Positions 6,705-13,309 of a stretch of DNA of 18,755 nt are shown in pieces (positions within the stretch are counted from its first letter, which is position 1; each line of letters begins with the position of its first letter). Made by a program: the position numbers and the translations under genes. Source of the DNA: an uncultured Lachnospiraceae bacterium (GTDB lineage: Bacteria; Bacillota; Clostridia; Lachnospirales; Lachnospiraceae); assembly GCA_910588755.1 (NCBI GenBank), contig CAJUQZ010000029.1, positions 1-18,755 of the forward strand, given 5' to 3'. The notes under the pieces are model-generated. The model had not been told where the DNA came from. It saw only the letters and a list, made by a program, of their open reading frames with translations, and ran no database searches.

Positions 6705-6722
6705 CGAAATGGAGCACTAGAG
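6666..6722. repeat. Right copy of the ~57-bp direct repeat
   Basis: This is the second copy of the sequence at 1-57: 39 of the first 40 bases are identical, followed by a shared GAGCACTAGAG end. It has the same orientation as the left copy. The flanks differ to the right of both copies, which fixes the right boundary near 6722. Confidence 0.8.
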
Positions 6723-6774
6723 CGTGTTTGCCTTGTAGTCATACAGGTGGGGATTTTATGAATAATAATTGATT

Positions 6775-7122
6775 TTAAAATAGCTGCTCGCCCAAATATT
6801 TGTCATGTGGTACAATCAAACATTTTTCGATAGAATTCCAGTAGCTGCTGTAAAGATTTTTTTGTGCCGTACCATAGTTTTCTTTTGTATCAAATTCCCA
6901 ATAGAGCATGTATTTGACACTTTTTACAACACGGGTGATTTCAAGAGGGGGAAGACCTTCCCTGATCTGTTCCATGTCAATGCGATATCCCCTCTTGATA
7001 AGCCTGAGCAGCAAAAGGCCTTCTTGCTGTTCCAGAAAGCCTTTTGCTTCAAACATCAGTTCTTCAAATTCAGACACCTTTTGCGGTTTCACTTGATAAA
7101 TACATATTTCGGTAAATGGCAT
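6775..7122 (-). CDS. Dimeric alpha/beta-barrel (ABM-like) protein
   Basis: This is a 115-residue protein. MPFTEICIYQVKPQKVSEFEELM followed by a helix, a strand and KYMLYWEFDTKEN resembles the ferredoxin-like fold of antibiotic biosynthesis monooxygenase and related stress-responsive barrel proteins, in which a short strand, FEEL-type helix and second strand form half of a dimer. No heme or cofactor ligand is obvious, so an enzymatic role is not shown. GGAG lies 11 bases before the ATG in a 20-base gap after the upstream CGSCGC gene, so both are cotranscribed. The fold call rests on pattern only. Confidence 0.6.
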   Translation of the reverse strand: MPFTEICIYQVKPQKVSEFEELMFEAKGFLEQQEGLLLLRLIKRGYRIDMEQIREGLPPLEITRVVKSVKYMLYWEFDTKENYGTAQKNLYSSYWNSIEKCLIVPHDKYLGEQLF

Positions 7123-7142
7123 AGCTTTGTTTTCTCCATTTA

Positions 7143-7340
7143 TTAAATTAATTCCAACGCTCTTTTATACAGCGCGTCCAATTCACAGCCACAGCTGCCA
7201 CATTCTTCGTTGGCCTGCTGGATTGCCGATTTCAGGGTATCTATGTCAACCTTCCCTTCTAACCATTGTTGGGCCGGGACAGAGATCAAATCCCAGCTAG
7301 ATGCAGCGAACTTTTCCATGATTGAGCATAATTCTTCCAT
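7143..7340 (-). CDS. Small CGSCGC-motif protein
   Basis: The start chosen is the ATG at 7340 because AGGAG stands seven bases upstream; an upstream extension to 7412 has no such signal. The 65-residue product is mainly helical. It contains EECGSCGCELDALYKRA near the C-terminus, with three cysteines (CGSCGC) that could bind a metal, a cluster or form a disulfide. WDLISVPAQQWLEG precedes it. The family is not recognised. Downstream lies the ABM-like gene in the same operon, and a promoter is visible just upstream. Confidence 0.65.
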   Translation of the reverse strand: MEELCSIMEKFAASSWDLISVPAQQWLEGKVDIDTLKSAIQQANEECGSCGCELDALYKRALELI

Positions 7341-7397
7341 GATGATACTCCTTTCAGATTGGTAGCTATTGGTGGGGCATTCGTAACAGTTGCTAAA

Positions 7398-7426
7398 ATA
7401 GTAACATATCATTGATAGGATTACAA
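7398..7426 (-). promoter_or_regulatory. Promoter for the CGSCGC/ABM-like operon
   Basis: On the minus strand, TTGTAA and TACTAT are separated by 17 bases. The expected start is ~50 bases before the ATG at 7340. Confidence 0.55.
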
Positions 7427-7522
7427 TGTTTTTTTGGGGTTAAGGTGGTGATTATAGCATATGAATAGACGGTGTTTGGTCAGGTTAGAGGTGAATTTTG
7501 TGCGTTGAAACATTCTCGAGGA

Positions 7523-7550
7523 TTGAAAAGGCGGGCATATATGATATAAT
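7523..7550 (+). promoter_or_regulatory. Promoter ahead of the broken AAA-ATPase gene
   Basis: TTGAAA and TATAAT are separated by 16 bases, ~38 bases before the pseudogene ATG at 7588. Since that gene is broken, the promoter may now serve the downstream gene at 7769 and the Nudix gene after it. Confidence 0.6.
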
Positions 7551-7587
7551 CAGGGTAAACGGTACGAACATCAAAAGGGTTCAAAGC

Positions 7588-7755
7588 ATGCCAAGAACAG
7601 TACGCATCGGCAGCAGGATTTTGCGACGATCATCACAAATGGATATTTTTATGTGTTTAAGACGGTCCTTGTAAAGGAGTGGTGGGAAGACGCTGAACAT
7701 GGGTATGGTAGAATCGTTTGCAGGCCACAGCGATCAGGAAAACATGTGCTGATCG
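7588..7755 (+). pseudogene. 5' fragment of an AAA-ATPase-like gene, frameshifted
   Basis: The ATG opens MPRTVRIGS. One frame over, the reading continues DFATIITNGYFYV, then KEWWEDAE and RPQRSGK. Together these match my recollection of the N-terminus of the bacterial AAA-ATPase-like family linked to a PD-(D/E)XK nuclease domain: RTVGIG..DF..I...GYFYVDKT..IKEWWE, then the Walker A RPRRFGKT. A single missing base near 7614 explains the frame change. The match ends at a degenerate Walker A, after which an unrelated gene begins. Full-length members exceed 500 residues, so only about a tenth remains. The remnant fills most of the 7427-7768 gap. Confidence 0.65.
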
Positions 7756-7768
7756 GGGGAGGAACAGT

Positions 7769-8428
7769 TTGACAGCAATCAACTATTTTTATAATAATTA
7801 TCTGCGGGATATCGGTTTGGATGAGATAGAATGCTGCATGGATTCATTTTTTATGATAGAAGACAAGGAAACCATGCAGGCTTTTACCGATGAGGTCGAG
7901 GCCGTCTATATGGAAGTATTAAACGGTACACTTACCATGCAGGAAGCAGCGGATATATATATCGGACGCAAATTGTCAGAACAGAGCGCTGAGGATGTGG
8001 TAAGGACGTTTTATGAATTGGGTGGAGAAAAGAGGAAATTTCGCACAATCTGGTATTTTTTTCACAATTATCTGGGGTTAAGGATTGACTGGCTGGCGTT
8101 TAAAAATAGTGTCGCGTATTTTATGGCGTGGGAAAATATGGAGTCACTTAAAAAGCAAATTGCAGCATTGTACATCGGAAATGACACGGAACCCAAGCGG
8201 CATGCGGCTTATATAGAAAGCCGTATTGAAAAACTTTCTGAATGGGGAAATGAGGAACGCATCAGGGAATTTCAAAAGGAAATAGATGCATTCTGCGCAC
8301 TGATTCCGGACCAGGCGCTTATAAGGGAGACAGCACACAGGCTTGGCGGGGATATCAAGGTGCCTGTGAAGAAGGCGGTGAGTGTGATAAAGTTGCTGTA
8401 TGATAAAAGTACCCAAAAGATCCTATGA
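7769..8428 (+). CDS. Unrecognised protein with two ~90-residue internal repeats
   Basis: The start is taken as the TTG at 7769, because GGGGGAGG lies six bases upstream and no ATG in frame fits; a TTG at 7718 would run through the pseudogene. The 219-residue product is helical, soluble and without a signal peptide. It appears internally duplicated: YFYNNYL at residue 6 matches YFFHNYL at 96, with a phenylalanine-methionine pair 22 residues later in both, and ETM..VEAVY at 34 matches ENM..IAALY at 122. No catalytic motif is visible and I do not recognise the family. The next gene (Nudix) starts 70 bases downstream and is probably cotranscribed. Confidence 0.7.
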   Translation: MTAINYFYNNYLRDIGLDEIECCMDSFFMIEDKETMQAFTDEVEAVYMEVLNGTLTMQEAADIYIGRKLSEQSAEDVVRTFYELGGEKRKFRTIWYFFHNYLGLRIDWLAFKNSVAYFMAWENMESLKKQIAALYIGNDTEPKRHAAYIESRIEKLSEWGNEERIREFQKEIDAFCALIPDQALIRETAHRLGGDIKVPVKKAVSVIKLLYDKSTQKIL

Positions 8429-8498
8429 AGGCGAAGGTCTTGTGTGGCCTGGGACAAGAGTGGGCAGTCTGTTAAGGATAGAAATGGAGGCAGGATCA

Positions 8499-8990
8499 AT
8501 GGATGGCAAATTACGGAATATGGCGTCTGTGTATATCACAAGCGGCGACAGAATGCTGCTGCTTTTCAGGCAGGGCGGCAGGGTGGTGAATGATGTGTGG
8601 GTGGGCTCGGCCGGCGGGCATTTTGAGGCGTCTGAGCTAAACGATGCGAGAGCCTGTGTGCTGCGAGAATTGGAGGAGGAGCTTGGGCTTAGGGCGTGCG
8701 ATATTCATGACTTGTCCCTGCGCTACATCACTTTGCGCAGGTCAAATGGGGAAATCCGGCAAAATTATTATTTTTTTGCAGTGTTAAACCAGGGAGTGGA
8801 CGAGAACCTTGCATCAAATGAGGGGATCAGCAAGTGGTTTGATTTTTCGGAGCTTGCGTCATTGGACATGGCCTACACTGCTAGATATGTGATCAATCAC
8901 TATCTGCAAACCGGACGGGAGACAGACGAGATTTACGTGGGGGCAGCAGACGGGGAAAAGGTGGTATTTACCGTGATTCCGGAATTTTAA
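8499..8990 (+). CDS. Nudix hydrolase (8-oxo-dGTP diphosphatase-like)
   Basis: The ATG at 8499 has GGAGG eight bases upstream; longer starts back to 8400 overlap the preceding gene and lack a site. The 163-residue product contains VWVGSAGGHFEASELNDARA followed by RELEEELGL, a Nudix box with the REXXEE core, but two residues longer than the textbook spacing between its first glutamate and RE. I recall this NDA.ACVLRE form from clostridial MutT-type proteins. The likely role is sanitising nucleotide triphosphates or hydrolysing a nucleotide derivative; the substrate is not determined. It is distinct in sequence from the Nudix protein at 275-763. Confidence 0.88.
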   Translation: MDGKLRNMASVYITSGDRMLLLFRQGGRVVNDVWVGSAGGHFEASELNDARACVLRELEEELGLRACDIHDLSLRYITLRRSNGEIRQNYYFFAVLNQGVDENLASNEGISKWFDFSELASLDMAYTARYVINHYLQTGRETDEIYVGAADGEKVVFTVIPEF

Positions 8991-9012
8991 TCAGGATAAG
9001 GCAATGTGTGCG

Positions 9013-9040
9013 TTGCAGTCTGGTATTGTCAAACTGTAAT
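9013..9040 (+). promoter_or_regulatory. Possible promoter for the AraC/GyrI gene
   Basis: TTGCAG and TGTAAT are separated by 16 bases within the 8991-9216 non-coding gap. It is the best candidate in the gap but only moderately close to consensus. Confidence 0.35.
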
Positions 9041-9216
9041 GTGTGGGACAAATCAGTGCAAACAGGGACAGGATTTTCCATATGCCATCATTTACAATGA
9101 CAGTATACACAGGAGGAGCAGGAAGCGATAAAGCTATACATGCGTAAGCAGACAGTAAAATGCTACACATGGAGAAGCGGGCGGCGAAAAGCTATGTGCG
9201 GAAGGAGTTGGCAGCA

Positions 9217-10107
9217 ATGTCATTGCAATGGATTCAGCAGGCGATTAATTATATGGAGCAGCACATTTGTGAGGATATTCACTATGATGATGTGGCAAAA
9301 CATGTACACATGTCGAATTATAATTTTCATCGCACATTCAGCCTGGTTGTCGGTATGACTGCCAACGAGTATATCAGAAGCAGGCGACTTACCCTGGCGG
9401 CGCAGGAGCTGCAAACGACGGATTTGTCGGTCATTGATGCTGCGCTCAAATATGGTTATGAATCGCCAGAGAGCTTTTCAAAAGCTTTTTCGCGGTTTCA
9501 CGGCTCATCGCCAAAGCAGGCAAAACAAAATGGCGCAAGGCTGCATCTGTTTAATCCTCTTGTGATTAAAATAACCTTGGAGGGTGGTAGTATTATGGAG
9601 TACAGAATGGAACACAGAAAACAGCAACAGTTTATCGCGCGGGTAATGGCCTTCCCAAGTGAGATTATCAATGATGATAATGATCACAGCATTTCCGATT
9701 TTTGGGCAGCATGCTACGACAAAAATCTGATTGTACCCATGCAGCAGCTTCGTGCGGAGGGAAAAAAAGACCTGTACGGGCTGTGTGGTCCCACACGGGA
9801 GAATGAAACCCACTTTAACTGTGGGATCGGTGTTCTTGTCGATGAGGATACCGACATGGAAGGTGTGCAGCGCCTGCTAGAAGACGGTTATGTGATGTGG
9901 CAGACAGAGCCGGCAGACTATGCAGTCTTTCAGTGCATGGGGACTGACGGGGACTGCATCAGTGAGACATGGGGTAAGTTCTACAAGGAGTTTCTCACAC
10001 AGACAAGTTATGAGCAGACAGAAGATACGGACTATGAGCTGTATTATGAGAAGGGCGAGAGCGGTTTGTTCTGTGAGCTGTGGATTCCAGTCAGGAAAAC
10101 CAATTAA
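9217..10107 (+). CDS. AraC-family regulator with GyrI-like effector domain
   Basis: The ATG at 9217 has AAGGAG nine bases upstream. Residues 1-105 form an AraC-type double helix-turn-helix: IHYDDVAKHVHMSNYNFHRT is the first, and IDAALKYGYESPESFSKAF is the second with the family's GY.S..SFS.AF signature. From about 128 to the end (296) there is a GyrI/effector-binding domain, starting YRMEHRKQQQFIARVMAFP and ending with strands YELYYEKGE and CELWIPV. This order, DNA-binding first and ligand pocket second, is that of Rob- and BltR-like multidrug-sensing regulators. The ligand is unknown. The neighbouring membrane-anchored protein gene, which has its own promoter, is a possible target. Confidence 0.92.
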   Translation: MSLQWIQQAINYMEQHICEDIHYDDVAKHVHMSNYNFHRTFSLVVGMTANEYIRSRRLTLAAQELQTTDLSVIDAALKYGYESPESFSKAFSRFHGSSPKQAKQNGARLHLFNPLVIKITLEGGSIMEYRMEHRKQQQFIARVMAFPSEIINDDNDHSISDFWAACYDKNLIVPMQQLRAEGKKDLYGLCGPTRENETHFNCGIGVLVDEDTDMEGVQRLLEDGYVMWQTEPADYAVFQCMGTDGDCISETWGKFYKEFLTQTSYEQTEDTDYELYYEKGESGLFCELWIPVRKTN

Positions 10108-10169
10108 GTACTATTTGTTAGCTTGATTTTGTTTTAAGGACAAAAGTAGTTCGGGAAGGGATTCTATGA

Positions 10170-10198
10170 TTGCAGAAGCGTCTGGATTGGGCTATAAT
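10170..10198 (+). promoter_or_regulatory. Promoter for the membrane-anchored protein gene
   Basis: TTGCAG and TATAAT are separated by exactly 17 bases. The start would fall near 10205, leaving a leader of only ~23 bases before the GTG at 10228. Confidence 0.6.
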
Positions 10199-10227
10199 TA
10201 ATTATAGAAAAATTAGCCAGTGGTGGC

Positions 10228-11733
10228 GTGGAGCAGGGGGTGGTAGCGGTGGCAGCGCATGGATTTGGCCGGAAGCTCTGGTTTCTGGTAGTGGGGATTG
10301 TGATTGGAACTGGAATCGGGCTGACAGTGCCCAAAAACGCTCAGCCGCAGGTAAGCGGGGAAGACGCAGAAGCTTCGGAAACTGTGATGACAGTGGTCGA
10401 GTATCCGTTTGGCTGCTCGACAGAAGGCTGGTCGCTCGTCCTGTGTGAGATGGACGAGGACCATATGCGCAGTGGTCGTGAGCTTAGGCTGTATGACGAG
10501 ACTGGAAAACTAGTGCAGGTGATACCATGCAGTATGGAGGCAGAGGCGCTTACATTTCGCTTTGACAGGTTGTTTCACTATTATGGAAATGACAAGGACC
10601 TGGTCATTTTCCCCGCAGATGCGGCCAAGACGGGCGCAAATGGGCTCTGCTATCCGTGGGAGGACAAGGAGAGGTGCTTTTCGAAGGAGCCTGTGGAGGT
10701 TCCCTGGTACGAGGAATGCGAGGCATATGACAATGTGTTTATGGTGTCCCGGACTGTCGGAAACGTTGCGATCAATACACTTTGCCGGATCAATGAGGAG
10801 CGCAGGCAGGTGGTGGAGCTGCGCAAGTGGACGTTGACCCTGGAGCGCAGTGCGGATGAAAACTCTAACGCGCGGGAGCTTCTGCAAATCTGGGATTGTC
10901 TAGAGCAGAAGGATCTTTATTTCGGGTATGTGGAGCGCGATGCGCTGGGAAATCTGGTGAATGATAAGTATTATCAGTTTCTGTTCAAGGATGACCTGCA
11001 CCATTTCTGGGAATGGGAAGATGATGAAGGGATCGCACTTTGCCGTGTCACACAGGACGGCGTGGAACACTTGACGTATACGGACAAACAGGCACTTCTG
11101 GCGGAGTTTGGATTTGAGGGACAAAAGCCCTTTTATGAGTATTATGATGTGTTTCATAACTGTGTACTGGAGCTGTATTTTGATGCCAGAAAGAAGCAGG
11201 GCTGTGGCATTTTCTATGATTATCAGTACAATTATGATCTGGAGAAGGTGACGCGCTGCTGGGGGTTCTGCTTTGATGGGGTGGCGCGCGGGCAGTGGGA
11301 TGAAGATACCTTTTCCACGCTTTCCTACGACGGCCGGGATGCCAGGAGGGATAACGTGTCGGGATACCAGGAAAATTATGTGTATACGGACGACGGAAGG
11401 CTGTCTTCCTATGAGGCGAGGGGAACCGTGGTGGATTATGGGGAGGACGGACCGTGGGAGGATACGCTGCTCTCGATGGACTACGTATACCGAAATGACA
11501 GTACATTGAATTATAAACATTATACACATCACCATATCCTGTTTGGCACAACGTACTGCGGACAGTCCATCTATTATGACAGGCAGGGAAGGCCCGCCTG
11601 GCGGTATGCCTATGTCACGCACGGAAGCTATAACTTTTTTTATATTTATAAGGACAACAGCACCAGGCCGGCCTATTGCTTGTGGCTGGATATGAATGGC
11701 GGAAGCGTGGAGTCAGCGATGACAGTCTATTGA
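10228..11733 (+). CDS. Membrane-anchored extracytoplasmic protein of unknown function
   Basis: The open frame has no ATG at its beginning. GTG at 10228 is the furthest start; GTG at 10240 or 10249 are alternatives, and none has a clear ribosome binding site. A short positive N-terminus (GFGRKLW) precedes one hydrophobic segment, LWFLVVGIVIGTGIGLTV (about residues 17-34). The remaining ~465 residues would lie outside the cell. They are acidic and rich in Tyr, Trp and Asp, and contain beta-type repeats such as LRLYDETGKLVQVI, YVYTDDGRLSSYEARG and IYYDRQGRPAWRYAYV. These resemble YD/RHS-like or beta-propeller-like strands. There is no lipobox. I do not recognise the family. A signal-anchored surface or sensor protein is the most that can be inferred. 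Confidence 0.72.
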   Translation: MEQGVVAVAAHGFGRKLWFLVVGIVIGTGIGLTVPKNAQPQVSGEDAEASETVMTVVEYPFGCSTEGWSLVLCEMDEDHMRSGRELRLYDETGKLVQVIPCSMEAEALTFRFDRLFHYYGNDKDLVIFPADAAKTGANGLCYPWEDKERCFSKEPVEVPWYEECEAYDNVFMVSRTVGNVAINTLCRINEERRQVVELRKWTLTLERSADENSNARELLQIWDCLEQKDLYFGYVERDALGNLVNDKYYQFLFKDDLHHFWEWEDDEGIALCRVTQDGVEHLTYTDKQALLAEFGFEGQKPFYEYYDVFHNCVLELYFDARKKQGCGIFYDYQYNYDLEKVTRCWGFCFDGVARGQWDEDTFSTLSYDGRDARRDNVSGYQENYVYTDDGRLSSYEARGTVVDYGEDGPWEDTLLSMDYVYRNDSTLNYKHYTHHHILFGTTYCGQSIYYDRQGRPAWRYAYVTHGSYNFFYIYKDNSTRPAYCLWLDMNGGSVESAMTVY

Positions 11734-11822
11734 ATCACACGGGAAATATGAAGCGCAATAAGTAGTTGGCCGCGTATGTGCAACAGTCATTTATGCAGGA
11801 CTTTGGTAGATAATTTGGCCAA

Positions 11823-12182
11823 TCAACCGTCGATGCTTAGATCACGAAAATGTTCAAAATTCCCCGAAAAGACAAACTCGATCACATAATCCGTGTCGCA
11901 GTATGCGATGGTATGACAGCCAGTGTCTTTTAAAAAGATCCAGGGAATCGTCATGGTTTCAAGCAGTTTCAGACATTCTTTTGTGGTCAGGGTTCCGTAT
12001 ACCTCCTGAAAGACCGCATTGCTGACAATATACTGCGCAATCAGCGACAGCCTGCTTTCATATACGCGGGCAAGCTTAGCTGCGGTATCCTCAAAGACAC
12101 AATCTAATGTCTCGCAGCTGAATTGTATGTTGTTTATTATCATGGAATAGCACTGATTTTCCTTATCGTACACAAAAGCCAT
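11823..12182 (-). CDS. Small conserved-looking cytoplasmic protein
   Basis: A 119-residue protein whose ATG follows GAGGAGG by 11 bases. It starts MAFVYDKENQCYSMIINNIQF, a beta-hairpin-like opening, continues with an amphipathic helix (TAAKLARVYESRLSLIAQYI), and closes with beta strands around YCDTDYVIEFVFSGNFEHF. I recall similar DUF-type proteins that occur next to enzymes or toxin-like genes, but no function is established. It starts only 16 bases after the ADP-ribosylglycohydrolase stop codon, so it is cotranscribed with it and might be a partner or immunity-type protein. That link is inference. Confidence 0.65.
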   Translation of the reverse strand: MAFVYDKENQCYSMIINNIQFSCETLDCVFEDTAAKLARVYESRLSLIAQYIVSNAVFQEVYGTLTTKECLKLLETMTIPWIFLKDTGCHTIAYCDTDYVIEFVFSGNFEHFRDLSIDG

Positions 12183-12198
12183 GACGTTGACTACCTCC

Positions 12199-13164
12199 TC
12201 AGGAACTTGTTTTCAACTCAAACCGGCATCTCTCAAACGCGGCACACAACTGTTTTATATATGTGCTTTTGGCGACCGTGGACAGCCATTCCTGCGGAAT
12301 GTTGTCCACGCCATAATAAATGCCCGCCAGGCCGCCGGCAACAGCCCCTGTGGTGTCTGTGTCGTCGCCGAGATTGACAGCCTTTAGCACACAGGACGCG
12401 TAGGAATCTGTATGAATCAGGCACCATACTGCCGCTTCCAGGGTATGCACGATATATCCGCTGCTTTGGATCGCGCTCTCCGGCAGCTTTTTAAAGGTTT
12501 CCAGGTCTTTCAGGCGCAGATAGGAGGAACGATCGCTCCAGTTGTGTTGTTCATAATATGCAAAGGCTTCCGCAGTGCCTTGCTGGATTTTTTCTGTCAG
12601 GGGCGCCCTGCCTGATTGTAATTGCAGCGCAATGCTGGTATAAAGGCTGCAGCCTATTAAACTGACTGGATGTCGGTGCGTCAGCGAAGACAGGTTATGG
12701 ATCAGCTGCATGCGCTCATCTATCGAGAGGCCGGGACATGCACGGATATAAAATGCAGCCGGAAGAATGCGCATCAGAGAGCCGTTGCCATTTTCATATT
12801 CTGATGCGCCGCCGCATTGCAAAGGTTCGCAGCCCCGACCGTAATTCATGATAGCACGGCTGGTCGCGTTTCCGACATCAAACACTTCGCCGGTTGCCGT
12901 GTACTCGCCATAGAGCAGCCACTCTGAAAACTTATCCATGATATCATAATAATTGATGCCTTCGTTTTTTATGATGCTGTCCAGCAAGGCCAGCGTCATG
13001 CTGGTGTCATCAGACCATGTTCCTGCGGGCTGGTGGTGTGTTCCGTATCCCTGCATCGTGGTAACGGGTTTTGCTGCAATCGCAGCCCGGGATTCAAATT
13101 CCACAGGAACACCCAGTGCGTCCCCGATGGCAACGCCTATGATTCCGTCAAAAATTGCGGACAT
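12199..13164 (-). CDS. ADP-ribosylglycohydrolase (DraG family)
   Basis: The 321-residue product has the dinuclear-metal motifs of this family. These are GVAIGDALGVPVEF at the N-terminus, TWSDDTSM (49-56) whose aspartates bind the metals, NGNGSLMR (126-132), and LGDDTDTTGAVAGGLAG (265-281). Family members remove ADP-ribose from arginine, serine or other residues, or act on related nucleotides; DraG reverses nitrogenase ADP-ribosylation. No dinitrogenase reductase gene or ADP-ribosyltransferase is visible here, so the substrate is open. ATG at 13164 is chosen because AGAGG lies eight bases upstream. The upstream frame extension to 13272 is low complexity and unsupported. A 145-base gap separates it from the sigma factor gene, and the small protein gene follows closely. 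Confidence 0.92.
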   Translation of the reverse strand: MSAIFDGIIGVAIGDALGVPVEFESRAAIAAKPVTTMQGYGTHHQPAGTWSDDTSMTLALLDSIIKNEGINYYDIMDKFSEWLLYGEYTATGEVFDVGNATSRAIMNYGRGCEPLQCGGASEYENGNGSLMRILPAAFYIRACPGLSIDERMQLIHNLSSLTHRHPVSLIGCSLYTSIALQLQSGRAPLTEKIQQGTAEAFAYYEQHNWSDRSSYLRLKDLETFKKLPESAIQSSGYIVHTLEAAVWCLIHTDSYASCVLKAVNLGDDTDTTGAVAGGLAGIYYGVDNIPQEWLSTVAKSTYIKQLCAAFERCRFELKTSS

Positions 13165-13309
13165 CGTCCTTACCTCTTTCCGGCAGCTTTTTGGAGCAGC
13201 CTTTTTTGTTTCATTTGCGCTTGTTTCGGATGACACAGATTTCCAGCCCGCTGCGCCTGCGTTTCTTGACATACGTCCTCGAAGACATATCCCGCGCAGC
13301 CGGTATCAG

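Noticed and set aside
10161..10202. Eleven-codon frame starting MIAEASGLGYN with GGGAAGGG upstream
   Set aside because: It overlaps the -35 and -10 boxes of the next gene, so it would not be on that transcript; could be a leader or a truncated gene but there is too little to support it.
10900..11622. 240-codon minus-strand frame within the membrane-anchored protein gene
   Set aside because: Isoleucine/histidine-rich shadow frame; no start signal, and the plus-strand frame is longer with a plausible anchor and promoter.
11734..11822. TTGGCC and GGCCAA pair between the convergent genes as a bidirectional terminator
   Set aside because: The arms are six bases long and ~45 bases apart with no T-run, so the hairpin is not convincing.
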